Shown: positions 31,228 through 39,254, counted from the stretch's first letter. The stretch is 64,000 bases of DNA from Novacetimonas pomaceti (GCF_003207955.1 NZ_NOXG01000003.1:248001-312000), one strand, 5' to 3'. Notes: generated by a model not told the origin, from the letters alone. Program-made: numbers and translations.

Positions 31228-31556
31228 GGATAGGGGTAGGGATAAACCGGCGGGGGTGGCGGCGGAGGCGGCGGATAGGCATAGTACGGATAGGGCGCGG
31301 GATACCGGTAGACGGGATAGGGATACCCGTATCCATACCCCCCGTAGTAGCGATAGGGCGCGATGGCCGTCCCGACCATGGCCCCCGCGAGCATGCCGGC
31401 GCCGAATCCGCCCCAGCCCCAACCCCAGCCACCGCCGTGCCAGCCCCAGCCGCCGCCACGCCATCCGCCGCCCCCGTGCCATGCATAGGCGTTGGAAGCA
31501 GGCATCATGCTGGCCAGTCCAAGCGACACCGCCAGCATCATCGCAACCCTGCGCAT
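31224..31556 (-). CDS. Secreted Gly/Trp/Tyr/Pro-rich protein
   Basis: 110 residues. An N-terminal signal peptide (MRRVAMMLAVSLGLASMM, cleavage after NAYA) is followed by WHGGGGWRGGGWGWHGG repeats, a short GxxxG-type segment (GAGMLAGAMVGTAIAP) and a YP/PPP tail. ATG 31556 has AAAGGA about 10 bases upstream. It resembles small envelope proteins of unknown role that have a glycine zipper. Low complexity prevents a confident function. Confidence 0.7.
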   Translation of the reverse strand: MRRVAMMLAVSLGLASMMPASNAYAWHGGGGWRGGGWGWHGGGWGWGWGGFGAGMLAGAMVGTAIAPYRYYGGYGYGYPYPVYRYPAPYPYYAYPPPPPPPPPVYPYPYP

Positions 31557-31810
31557 CGACCCAGATCCTTTTCCCATCATCGCTGTCCCGCCCGTGGGAC
31601 GGGAACATGCAAGCCTTTCAGACCAAACCTGCAACATCATGCCGGAAACCGGCATTCCAGCCCCGTCACATGTCCATGAACCGGAAAAACGTCCATTCCG
31701 CGACCATTTCATGGCCGCGCACCCTCATTATGTAATACGCCCCGGCCTTTTCACAATGCCACGCCAATTCGGGGCCACGGCCTGTCCGGGGCCATGACCT
31801 GTCGAGAGGC

Positions 31811-32344
31811 CTAACGCCGTCGTGTGCCCGTTTTGCGCTGGCCCACCCATCCCCCCAGACGCGACAGCGCGTCGCGCAGCGGACCTTCGGGCATGTCCTC
31901 GATCGCCACCGGCGCGGGCACGGGACGTGGTGGAGGTGGCGGCGGCGTGGGACGCAGGGTCATGTCCTGCTGCATCCTGAGCCTTTTGACCACGCCGGGG
32001 CCGCATGCGCCGTTGATGCGCGCGATCAGCGCGGGCGCCAGATGCTGGAGCTCCATCGCGACAGGCCCGTTGCACGCCACCGTCAGGGTCCCGGCCGAAA
32101 GCCGGCGCGGCACCGTGGAACGGGCAAGGTCCGGCCCCACGATGTCGGGCCAGTCCACCATCACCTGCACGGCGGCGGGCGACTGCTTGCGAAAGGCCGG
32201 GCGGGTCACACCGGGCATCAGCGCGCCAAGGCTGCGCAACGCCCGCGCGCGGTACTGCTGCCGCCCGGCGGGTTGCGCGTCAGGCGTGGAAGGGGCGGAG
32301 GCAGGGGCGCCCTTTCGCTTGCCCCGTGTCGGTTCCTTCGTCAT
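31811..32344 (-). CDS. dciA: DciA/DUF721-family protein (helicase-loader type)
   Basis: 177 residues. The conserved part begins QYRARALRSLGALMPGV and contains VDWPDIVGPDLARSTVPRRL and GTLTVACNGPVAMELQHLAP, matching DUF721. DciA loads or assists DnaB at replication initiation in bacteria without DnaC. The N-terminus is basic and Pro/Ala-rich; the tail is Pro-rich then basic (RKTGTRRR). The ATG at 32344 is only 10 bases from the divergent mutY start, so regulatory elements of each must lie inside the other. Confidence 0.82.
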   Translation of the reverse strand: MTKEPTRGKRKGAPASAPSTPDAQPAGRQQYRARALRSLGALMPGVTRPAFRKQSPAAVQVMVDWPDIVGPDLARSTVPRRLSAGTLTVACNGPVAMELQHLAPALIARINGACGPGVVKRLRMQQDMTLRPTPPPPPPRPVPAPVAIEDMPEGPLRDALSRLGGWVGQRKTGTRRR

Positions 32345-32354
32345 AAGCGGGCCT

Positions 32355-33428
32355 GTGTCACTTTCTGCTGCCAAACTGTTGCGCTGGTATGACCGGCATC
32401 GCCGCACCCTGCCATGGCGCGCGCTGCCGGGGCAAACGGCAAATCCGTATCATGTCTGGCTCAGCGAAATCATGCTGCAGCAGACGACCGTGACCGCCGT
32501 CATTCCCTATTTCGAACGCTTCACCCGACAGTTTCCCACGGTCACCGACCTTGCCAACGCGGACCAGGACACCGTCATGGCGGCGTGGGCCGGGCTTGGC
32601 TATTACGCGCGGGCGCGCAACCTGCATGCCTGCGCCCGCCGGGTGGCGGACATGGGCGGCCGGTTCCCCGACACGGTGGAGGGTCTGCGTGCCCTGCCGG
32701 GCATCGGCCCCTATACGGCGGCGGCCATCGCGGCGATCGCGTTCGGGCGGCCCGTCGTTCCCGTCGATGGCAATGTCGAACGGGTCACGACGCGGCTTTT
32801 CGCCATGACCGATCCCCTGCCCCGCGCCCGACCCGCCATCGCGGCGCAGGCGGCGCGGCTGAATGATGATCCCGTGGCGCATGGCCGCCCATCGGATTTC
32901 GCACAGGCCCTGTTCGACCTTGGCGCGGGGATATGCACCCCCCGCACGCCTGCCTGCGCCCTGTGCCCGTGGCGCGCGGACTGCGCGGGACTGCGCGAAG
33001 GGATCGCCCCCACCCTGCCGCGCAAGGCGCCCAGGGCCGCGCGCCCCACGCGCTATGGCGTGCATTTCCACGTGACCGACGCCACCGGCGGCCTGCTGCT
33101 GCACAGGCGCGAGGAAACGGGACTTCTGGGCGGAACGCTGGGCCTGCCTGGCCCGCAATGGCGGGCGGAACGCTGGTCGATGGAAGAAGGGCTGTCCCAT
33201 GCGCCGCTGGCGCAGCCCGCGGCGCAATGGCGGCATGTGGGCGAAGTCCGGCATGTCTTTACCCATTTCACGCTGATCGTGGATGTCTATGCCACGCGGG
33301 TCGAACGCTTCCCCAACGCCATCGCCCGTGATGGCGGACTGGTATATCCGCGCGAACGGGCGCAACAGATGGGCATCGCATCGCTGATGCGCAAGTGTAT
33401 TGCGCTGGCGGCCGATCCCGTGGAATGA
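32355..33428 (+). CDS. mutY: A/G-specific adenine glycosylase MutY
   Basis: 357 residues. Removes adenine mispaired with 8-oxoguanine. Visible: WLSEIMLQQTTVTAV with catalytic Glu near 38, the helix-hairpin-helix LPGIGPYTAAAIAAIAFGR, VDGNVERV with catalytic Asp near 138, the [4Fe-4S] loop with Cys 194, 201, 204 and 210 (C-x6-C-x2-C-x5-C), and a C-terminal NUDIX-like domain (about 230-350) that recognises 8-oxoG. The start is GTG 32355; an ORF open much further upstream is antisense to dciA and not believed. Confidence 0.95.
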   Translation: MSLSAAKLLRWYDRHRRTLPWRALPGQTANPYHVWLSEIMLQQTTVTAVIPYFERFTRQFPTVTDLANADQDTVMAAWAGLGYYARARNLHACARRVADMGGRFPDTVEGLRALPGIGPYTAAAIAAIAFGRPVVPVDGNVERVTTRLFAMTDPLPRARPAIAAQAARLNDDPVAHGRPSDFAQALFDLGAGICTPRTPACALCPWRADCAGLREGIAPTLPRKAPRAARPTRYGVHFHVTDATGGLLLHRREETGLLGGTLGLPGPQWRAERWSMEEGLSHAPLAQPAAQWRHVGEVRHVFTHFTLIVDVYATRVERFPNAIARDGGLVYPRERAQQMGIASLMRKCIALAADPVE

Positions 33429-33529
33429 AATGAATGGATGGACGCGCAATGAATGTCGCTTTTTTCATTGACGCGGCATCACCGCGCGCGGTTCACTGAC
33501 CATACCGTGATGTGGAAGGGGAACGTGTC

Positions 33530-33670
33530 ATGACTCTTGTCCAGCTGTTTTCACCATTTATGGTCGCCCTCGCCGTCGGGGCGGCTGCCGCAGTCCATCT
33601 CGTGCGTAACGCAACACTGACGCCACAGGCCCGGCCGGTGCGCGTTCGCGCCAACGATCGACGCTACTAG
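33530..33670 (+). CDS. 46-residue membrane peptide
   Basis: Short frame with excellent ribosome-binding site (GGAAGGGG, eight bases before ATG). One hydrophobic helix (VQLFSPFMVALAVGAAAAVH) followed by a basic tail ending RVRANDRRY. Not recognised. The region from 33429 on is otherwise empty, and hemH starts 91 bases later. Similar in layout to the 48-residue peptide at 43703. Confidence 0.6.
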   Translation: MTLVQLFSPFMVALAVGAAAAVHLVRNATLTPQARPVRVRANDRRY

Positions 33671-33695
33671 GCGCGTCCTTCCTGACCGACGGGTC

Positions 33696-33761
33696 GGGAT
33701 CACTGTGAACCGGAACAGGACTTTTGCATAAACACGTCTCCTCCTGTAGCACAGTGATCCC
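33696..33761 (+). promoter_or_regulatory. Long hairpin ending at the hemH start codon
   Basis: GGGATCACTGTG (33696-33707) and CACAGTGATCCC (33750-33761) are perfect 12-base inverted arms; the second ends on the base before ATG 33762. An inner ACAGGA/TCCTGT stem (33715-33720 / 33742-33747) extends the hairpin. No Shine-Dalgarno sequence is visible next to the ATG. Likely a cis-acting RNA element controlling ferrochelatase, or a DNA operator. Confidence 0.55.
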
Positions 33762-34805
33762 ATGACCTTCATAACCATTCGTCGGGACACACCGATCCAG
33801 ACGTCCCGGGTGGGCGTCCTGCTGAGCAATCTGGGAACGCCCGACGGAACGGGATATTCGGCAATTCGCCGCTATCTGGGCGAATTCCTGTCGGACCGCC
33901 GCATCATCGAAGCCAACCCGCTGGTGTGGAAGCCGATCCTTAACGGGGTTGTGCTGACCTTCCGCCCCCGCAAGACCGGGGCCGCGTACCAGCGCATCTG
34001 GCGTACCGACCGCGATGAAAGCCCCCTGCGCACCTATACCCGCGAACAGGCGGAAGGCCTGGCCGCCCGCCTTGCCCCCGAAGGCGTCGCCGTGGCGTGG
34101 GGTATGCGCTATGGCACCCCCAGCGTGGCGGACGCCCTTCATGACCTGATCCGGCAGGGATGCGACCGCATCCTTCTCGCGCCGCTTTACCCGCAATACA
34201 GCGCCACGACCACCGCCACCGCCAACGACCAGGTGTTTCGCGCGCTGATGCGGCTGCGCAACCAGCCCGCGACCCGGACGCTGCCGCCCTTTCCCGACCA
34301 TCCGGCCTATATCGCGGCACTGGCGGCGCGCATGCGCGAACATCTTGCGACGCTCGGGACGCCGCCCCAGAAAATCGTCGCATCCTTCCACGGTCTGCCG
34401 CGCGAATATGTGGAAAAAGGGGATCATTATCCCCTCGACTGTGAACGCACCATCGCGGCGCTGCGCAAGGCGACGGGACATGACGCGGACACGATGCCCC
34501 TGACATACCAGTCACGCTTTGGCCCGGCGAAATGGCTTGAACCCTATACCGCGCCCTATATCGAGGCCCTGCCGGCGCAGGGGATCACGCGCATCGCGGT
34601 CATCATGCCGGGCTTTGTCTCCGACTGCATCGAGACGCTGGATGAAATCGGCAACGAAGTCCGTGACGGTTTCCTCAAGGCCGGTGGCGAGGAACTTACC
34701 CTGATCCCCTGCCTCAATGACGCGCCCGTCGCGATCGACATGCTGGAGACACTGATCCGCAACGACCTGCGCGGCTGGATCGACGATCCTTCCCCCGCCG
34801 CATGA
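33762..34805 (+). CDS. hemH: Ferrochelatase
   Basis: 347 residues. Inserts Fe2+ into protoporphyrin IX, the last haem step. Motifs: VLLSNLGTPDG near the N-terminus, PLYPQYSATTTATAND, SFHGLPREYVEKGDHYP with catalytic His, and VIMPGFVSDCIETLDEIG with conserved Glu. Peripheral membrane. Single gene with a hairpin directly before the ATG and a repeat element after the stop. Confidence 0.97.
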   Translation: MTFITIRRDTPIQTSRVGVLLSNLGTPDGTGYSAIRRYLGEFLSDRRIIEANPLVWKPILNGVVLTFRPRKTGAAYQRIWRTDRDESPLRTYTREQAEGLAARLAPEGVAVAWGMRYGTPSVADALHDLIRQGCDRILLAPLYPQYSATTTATANDQVFRALMRLRNQPATRTLPPFPDHPAYIAALAARMREHLATLGTPPQKIVASFHGLPREYVEKGDHYPLDCERTIAALRKATGHDADTMPLTYQSRFGPAKWLEPYTAPYIEALPAQGITRIAVIMPGFVSDCIETLDEIGNEVRDGFLKAGGEELTLIPCLNDAPVAIDMLETLIRNDLRGWIDDPSPAA

Positions 34806-34846
34806 TGTCGTTGTCCAGACAGACAGACTAACATACTGAAATTTTA

Positions 34847-34926
34847 GAAAATTTTTGGTGAAGCTTTTTATAAAAAGCTTCAAAAGACGTCGCCATTCTG
34901 AAAAATGCGACACCTAAAAGCTTCTG
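34847..34926 (+). repeat. Double-hairpin intergenic repeat, copy 7
   Basis: Forward copy in the convergent hemH gap. GAAGCTTTTTATAAAAAGCTTC stem, then a decayed GTCGCCATTCTG/AAAAATGCGAC stem. The right flank TTTTCAAACAGTCCC (34930-34945) is the same outer end as in copy 1. Confidence 0.82.
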
Positions 34927-34960
34927 CTGTTTTCAAACAGTCCCTTAAAAACAGCCATAA

Positions 34961-35003
34961 AAAAAGGAAGGTTCCCGCCTGACGGTGAGTTTCCTTCCTT
35001 TTT
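34961..35003. terminator. Bidirectional terminator between hemH and the glycine-zipper gene
   Basis: AAAAAGGAAGG (34961-34971) and CCTTCCTTTTT (34993-35003) with a GC inner part. The T-run on the minus strand (TTTTTTTAT) is longer, so it mainly serves the minus-strand gene. Confidence 0.85.
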
Positions 35004-35049
35004 CATTCCATGCCCGGTCTTTTGGCAAAGACCTGCCGGATATCAGGCC

Positions 35050-35424
35050 TCAGTGGGCGGCGGCGGGCGTCGGCGCAGGGGGATGTTCCGCGTCGTACAG
35101 GGTGGCCTTCTGCTCGTCCGTCTTGCGGGTGCGATAACGTTCCCACAGGCTTTCATGCGGATCGGCAGGATGCTCCTTGTCATAAAGGGCGGCCTTTTCA
35201 CGAATGCCCTTGCGGTATTCATGGCGCTTGTACATGCCAACCGCGCATCCGCCCATGGCGCCTGCCACCGTGTGATGGTTGGCGACATGGCCGCCCACCG
35301 CACCGACCGCGCCATATTTCAGGCATCCGCCCGGTTCCGCATGCGCCGCCACGACCGAAGTTCCCACCAGCGTGGTTGCCAGCAGGAATACCCTAGAAAT
35401 TTTCTGTACCGTCATTGTCTGCAT
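35050..35424 (-). CDS. Secreted glycine-zipper protein
   Basis: 124 residues from ATG 35424 (ATG 35427 and 35415 are alternatives). A signal peptide (ISRVFLLATTLVGTSVVAAHA) precedes YGAVGAVGGHVANHHTVAGA, a glycine-zipper helix, with GMYKRHEYRK after it. The rest is soluble and charged, and carries two similar segments (ALYDKEHPADPHESLW, ATLYDAEHPPAPTPA). The function is unknown; similar proteins are outer-membrane or periplasmic. Clear terminator downstream. Confidence 0.72.
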   Translation of the reverse strand: MQTMTVQKISRVFLLATTLVGTSVVAAHAEPGGCLKYGAVGAVGGHVANHHTVAGAMGGCAVGMYKRHEYRKGIREKAALYDKEHPADPHESLWERYRTRKTDEQKATLYDAEHPPAPTPAAAH

Positions 35425-35534
35425 CATACCTGGCCCGATACTGATCCTGCCGGAAACGGGATGGCCTGCCCCGCCACGGCGCTTCTTGTTCAGGAATAGT
35501 AGTAACACAATCTTTCGGACATGCATCATCCCCG

Positions 35535-36197
35535 TCAGGGACGGTCACAGCTTTCCGTCAGGTCATTATATACCTGACCTTTGGGGCAGACATGCGATTT
35601 ATGCATGGGCGTGGAAGGAACAAGGCCCCCCTGCGCACCCGTCGGCCGCCCGCCCACACCGTTCGGCGCGACAGGCGCGCCCTGCTGCTGCGGTGGCGCA
35701 TCGGACAGGAGGCTGTTCAGTTCGGCATCATAGACGGAGTCATCTTCCGGGCCGGAACCACTGTTGCCGTTATAGATGCCCGGCGCGGCCTGATAGCTCG
35801 ACGCAGCGGCTGCAGCCCCCATCGCGGCCCCCATGCCTATGCCCAGGCCATAACCACCCCAGCCCCAGCCCCAGCCGTACGGATATCCCCATCCGCCCCA
35901 GCCCCATATGGGATAGCCGCCGCCCCAGCCCCAGCCCCAGCCGCGACCACCCCAGCCGCCGCCGCGCCAGCCATCGACATTGTGCCACCGGCCTCCGCCG
36001 CCATGCCAGCCACCACTACGGAAACCGCCACCGCCGAAACCACCGCCGCCGCCACGAAAGCCGCCGCCGCCTCCCCCATGGAAGCCACCGCCGCCAAAGC
36101 CACCGCCGCCGCCATGCGCGTAAGCCTGCACCGGCTCACCGCCGATCATGCTTCCGGCGACGACCAGCGCGATGCCCCCCAGAAGAAAGCGTTTCAT
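35535..36197 (-). CDS. Secreted Gly/Trp-rich protein
   Basis: 220 residues. Signal peptide (FLLGGIALVVAGSMIGG, cleavage near VQAYA), then about 90 residues of GGGGF/GGGW/WGWGW repeats, a GxGMGAAMGAAAAASSY segment, and a soluble C-terminus with a conserved-looking CPKGQVYNDLTESCDRP pair of cysteines. ATG 36197 has GGAGG eight bases before it. It may have arisen by repeat expansion. It shares its composition with the protein at 31224, but not its C-terminus. Unknown function. Confidence 0.75.
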   Translation of the reverse strand: MKRFLLGGIALVVAGSMIGGEPVQAYAHGGGGGFGGGGFHGGGGGGFRGGGGGFGGGGFRSGGWHGGGGRWHNVDGWRGGGWGGRGWGWGWGGGYPIWGWGGWGYPYGWGWGWGGYGLGIGMGAAMGAAAAASSYQAAPGIYNGNSGSGPEDDSVYDAELNSLLSDAPPQQQGAPVAPNGVGGRPTGAQGGLVPSTPMHKSHVCPKGQVYNDLTESCDRP

Positions 36198-36421
36198 TTC
36201 CTGTCCCTCCTTCACCAGCGACAGTATGCCCTACAAATACGGCCCGACATGTCATCGGATCATATCAATATGTTGCCCTCCCGCCCTGCGGGGCGGCGGG
36301 ACGCATATCATGCGTATCGGCATGGATATGGGGAATCACGCCCCCCTGTGCGAGGGCACGCATCCAAGTATTTTGCGGTATGGGAAATGGTGCCCGAAGG
36401 CAATGCCCCGCGGGCATGAAG

Positions 36422-36449
36422 GACCAGACCATTACACAAAGGTCTGGTC
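36422..36449. terminator. Inverted repeat overlapping the 3' end of tRNA-Pro
   Basis: GACCAGACC (36422-36430) and GGTCTGGTC (36441-36449) are perfect arms around ATTACACAAA. The right arm includes the encoded CCA end and the discriminator. Probably part of the tRNA processing or termination signal; the T-run is poor. Confidence 0.4.
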
Positions 36450-36521
36450 GGAGTGAGAGGATTCGAACCTCCGGCCCCTGCGTCCCGAACACAGTGCTCT
36501 ACCAGGCTGAGCTACACTCCG
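36445..36521 (-). tRNA. tRNA-Pro (CGG anticodon)
   Basis: 77 bases with all four stems: acceptor CGGAGTG/CACTCCG, D-stem GCTC/GAGC, anticodon stem CTGTG/CGCAG with loop TTCGGGA (anticodon CGG), T-stem GGAGG/CCTCT with loop TTCGAAT, and an encoded CCA end. Reads CCG codons, frequent in this GC-rich genome. Confidence 0.95.
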
Positions 36522-36531
36522 TCTGGAGGCG

Positions 36532-36560
36532 GCTATACAGGGGTCCGTCACATTCCGCAA
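36532..36560 (-). promoter_or_regulatory. Promoter of tRNA-Pro
   Basis: TTGCGG, 17 bases, TATAGC on the minus strand, ending 11 bases upstream of the mature tRNA 5' end. Confidence 0.7.
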
Positions 36561-36576
36561 GGGGGTTCGCGTCTTT

Positions 36577-37158
36577 TCAGAAATGATCGACGTTGACGTT
36601 CCCGCTGCTGGTGGCGGTTTCATGCAGCGCGCGCATCACGGCGGGCACATCGTCCACCACGCGGAAAAGCTCCCGCACGTCGGGGGAGGCGAATCCGCTT
36701 TCGATCGTCGCCTCGATCATGGCGATCAGCGGCGCGGCCCATCTGGCGATGTTGACGATGAAAATCGGCTTGTCATGCTGCCTGAGCTGACGCCACGTCA
36801 TGATCTCTATCGTCTCGTCAAAGGTGCCCAGTCCGCCGGGCATCACCACGAAGGCATCGGCGCGGGAAAACATCATCGCCTTGCGGTCGTGCATGGAGGT
36901 CGTGACCGTCAGGTCCGTCACCCCCTCATGCATGATTTCACGATCATGCAGAAAGGCGGGAATGATGCCCGTTACCTTTCCCCCCGCCTTCAGCGCCGCG
37001 TCGGCCACCGCCCCCATCAGGCCGACATGCCCGCCGCCATAGACAAGGCGCAGCCCCGCCTGCCCCAGCCGCGTTCCCAGTTCCGTCGCGGCGGCATGGA
37101 ATTCGGGCCGGACGCCAAAACGCGATCCACAGAATACGGCGACCGAGGAAATGGACAT
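36577..37158 (-). CDS. LOG-family protein (cytokinin-activating-type phosphoribohydrolase)
   Basis: 193 residues. Rossmann fold with VAVFCGSRFG at the start, LVYGGGHVGLMGAVADAAL, the signature PGGLGTFDETIEIMTWRQL (PGGxGT-x2-E), and GFASP near the end. The family cleaves nucleoside 5'-monophosphates such as isopentenyladenosine monophosphate to the base and ribose 5-phosphate; older annotations as lysine decarboxylase are wrong. ATG 37158 chosen from alignment of the N-terminus. The MFS gene stops 58 bases upstream on the same strand. Confidence 0.93.
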   Translation of the reverse strand: MSISSVAVFCGSRFGVRPEFHAAATELGTRLGQAGLRLVYGGGHVGLMGAVADAALKAGGKVTGIIPAFLHDREIMHEGVTDLTVTTSMHDRKAMMFSRADAFVVMPGGLGTFDETIEIMTWRQLRQHDKPIFIVNIARWAAPLIAMIEATIESGFASPDVRELFRVVDDVPAVMRALHETATSSGNVNVDHF

Positions 37159-37215
37159 GGCAGGAAAGTCTCCAGCAGATTGGTAATGACGCGTCATCTT
37201 ACGCGACCCGTCGCA

Positions 37216-38412
37216 TCAGCGATGGGCCTGGCGTTGCAGCACGAGGGTCGTCGCGACCCCGGCCAGCGTAAACAGTGCGGATACCATAAACAACGCGCCA
37301 TAACCCATTGTCTGGATGACAAGGCCAAGCAGCGGGCCGGACAGCCCCACCGCGATATCCAGGAATACCGAGAACGCCCCCAGCGCGGCGCCCCGGTTTT
37401 CCGGCCCGACGCGCGCCACCGCCAGCACGCCAAGGGCCGGAAAGACAAGGGAGAATCCCGCCCCCGTCAGGGCCGCGCCGATATCGGCCATGAACACCCC
37501 CGAACAGCGCCACAGCACCAGCAGGCCGATCGTCTCCACCACAAGGGAGACCAGCGCGACGACCAGCCCCCCGCGACGGTCGATCTGGCGCGCGAACACA
37601 AGGCGGATCAGCACGAACACGATGCCGAACGCCGCCAGCGCGATCGCAGCGCCGTTCCAGTTCTGGTGCGCGAAAAACAGCGCAAGGCACGAGGAAATGG
37701 TCCCGAACCCGACCGACCCGCACGCCAGCACCAGCCCATGCGGCAATACGCGCCAGAACACGGTGCGAAATGGCGTGGGCGGCCCCTTGTGCGCGACGGG
37801 GGCCACCGGCTCGTACTGCACCGCCAGCAGGAATCCCACGAAGGGAAGCACCGCCGACAGCGCCCCCACCAGCACCAGCCCTCCATAAGGCATCGGCAGC
37901 CCGGAAAGCACCTGCCCCACCGGCGCGCCAAGCGCGATCCCGCCGTACGAGGTCACGCCGTTCCATGAAATCACCTGCGCCGTCCGGGTCGCGCCGACGC
38001 GCCCGATATTCCACATGATCGCGCCCGTCGCGGTCCAGCTTTCGCCAACCCCCAGCAGGATGCGGCTGCCGATCAGCATCAGCGCCGAAAGTGCTGCGTA
38101 ATGGAGCAGCAGGCCCGATGTCATCAGCATGATCCCCGAAAGGGTGCAGACCACCAGCCCGATGACCACGGCGGGTTTCGCCCCGCGACGGTCCGCCGCC
38201 TGTCCCGCCGACGCACGGGAGACAAAGGTGGCAAGGTACTGCAGCGACACAGCAAAACCCGCGATGACCGTATTGTATCCCAGCACCTGGTGGACAAAGA
38301 CGGGAATGACCGCCATTGGCAGCCCGATATCGATGTAACACAGCAGATTGAACAGGACGACGGCCAGAATCCGCCGTGTTGGGGACGTCATGGACGTCTG
38401 CGCCATGGTCAT
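37216..38412 (-). CDS. MFS transporter, YhhS/arabinose-efflux-like
   Basis: 398 residues from ATG 38412, about 12 membrane segments. The first loop (YIDIGLPMAVIPVFVHQVLG) and RASAGQAADRRGAKPAV fit the UPF0226/YhhS branch of the major facilitator superfamily. A sugar-efflux or drug-efflux role is known for some relatives; the substrate here is not predictable. Alternative ATG at 38406. The ORF extends 24 codons further upstream without a membrane segment. Divergent from the NUDIX gene. Confidence 0.87.
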   Translation of the reverse strand: MTMAQTSMTSPTRRILAVVLFNLLCYIDIGLPMAVIPVFVHQVLGYNTVIAGFAVSLQYLATFVSRASAGQAADRRGAKPAVVIGLVVCTLSGIMLMTSGLLLHYAALSALMLIGSRILLGVGESWTATGAIMWNIGRVGATRTAQVISWNGVTSYGGIALGAPVGQVLSGLPMPYGGLVLVGALSAVLPFVGFLLAVQYEPVAPVAHKGPPTPFRTVFWRVLPHGLVLACGSVGFGTISSCLALFFAHQNWNGAAIALAAFGIVFVLIRLVFARQIDRRGGLVVALVSLVVETIGLLVLWRCSGVFMADIGAALTGAGFSLVFPALGVLAVARVGPENRGAALGAFSVFLDIAVGLSGPLLGLVIQTMGYGALFMVSALFTLAGVATTLVLQRQAHR

Positions 38413-38653
38413 GATGCGCTCGAAACTCCGGAGGGAACAGAAATGCGTGTATCCAGCCCGCACGGATAACGAGACGGACGGCAATGATAACGGGATACCA
38501 GTAAAAGGGGTTCATGCATTAATACAAGGGTATGACCCGTGCGCATGGCGCGTGCCGCGACACCGGGCATCTCCCGCCTGATATCGGACACGCGACCAGG
38601 ACAGGGCTATACTGTCCTTCGATTTTCCAACCAGCGGAGCATGGACACCCGCC

Positions 38654-39238
38654 ATGACAGACAGTTCTTCCGGCCCCACCCCCGACGCAGGCGGTTTCGT
38701 GACGGTCTCCAGCCGTCTTGCCTATGAAAACCCGTGGACGCGCGTGCGTGAGGACATCATCATCCGCCCCAACGGCCGCAAGGGGCTGTACGGCGTGGTC
38801 GAACGCGGGGACTTCGTGGTCATCATGCCGGTATGGGAAGAGGCGCAGGGACGTTCCGTCACGCTGATCCGCCAGTACCGCTATCCCATCGGGCAGCGGA
38901 TGTGGGAACTGCCGATGGGCATGTGGGAAAACCGCCCCGACGCGCCGGCCGAGGACGTGGCGCGCGGCGAACTGCGCGAGGAAACCGGCCTTCGCGCCGC
39001 AACCATGCGCGACGCCGGGCTGATGTACCAGGGCGCGGGCTACACCACGCAGAAGGGACGCGCCTACCTGGCCACCGGCCTGACGCAGGGCCCCACCGAA
39101 CGCGAGGATACCGAAGAGGACATCACCTGCCACAAGGTGCCGCTGGAGGAGATGGAGGCCATGATCCGCGACGGGCGCATCACCTGCATGGTCACCATCG
39201 CGGCCTTTGGCCTGATCCGCGCGCGGAGATGGATCTGA
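38654..39238 (+). CDS. NUDIX hydrolase (ADP-sugar pyrophosphatase-like)
   Basis: 194 residues. The N-terminal beta-sheet region (ENPWTRVREDIIIRPNGRKG) and RQYRYPIGQRMWELPMGM resemble ADP-ribose pyrophosphatases. The NUDIX box is recognisable as ARGELREETGL, but the first arginine of the REUxEExGU signature is Gly and there is a two-residue insertion before it (GMWENRPDAPAEDV). The metal-binding EE pair is present, so activity is plausible. Substrate not known. It is divergent from an MFS transporter. Confidence 0.85.
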   Translation: MTDSSSGPTPDAGGFVTVSSRLAYENPWTRVREDIIIRPNGRKGLYGVVERGDFVVIMPVWEEAQGRSVTLIRQYRYPIGQRMWELPMGMWENRPDAPAEDVARGELREETGLRAATMRDAGLMYQGAGYTTQKGRAYLATGLTQGPTEREDTEEDITCHKVPLEEMEAMIRDGRITCMVTIAAFGLIRARRWI

Positions 39239-39254
39239 TACGCCCGGCCCGCAA

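Noticed and set aside
38519..39133. 204-residue minus-strand frame opposite the NUDIX gene
   Set aside because: Antisense to a protein with a recognisable NUDIX box; no ribosome-binding site.
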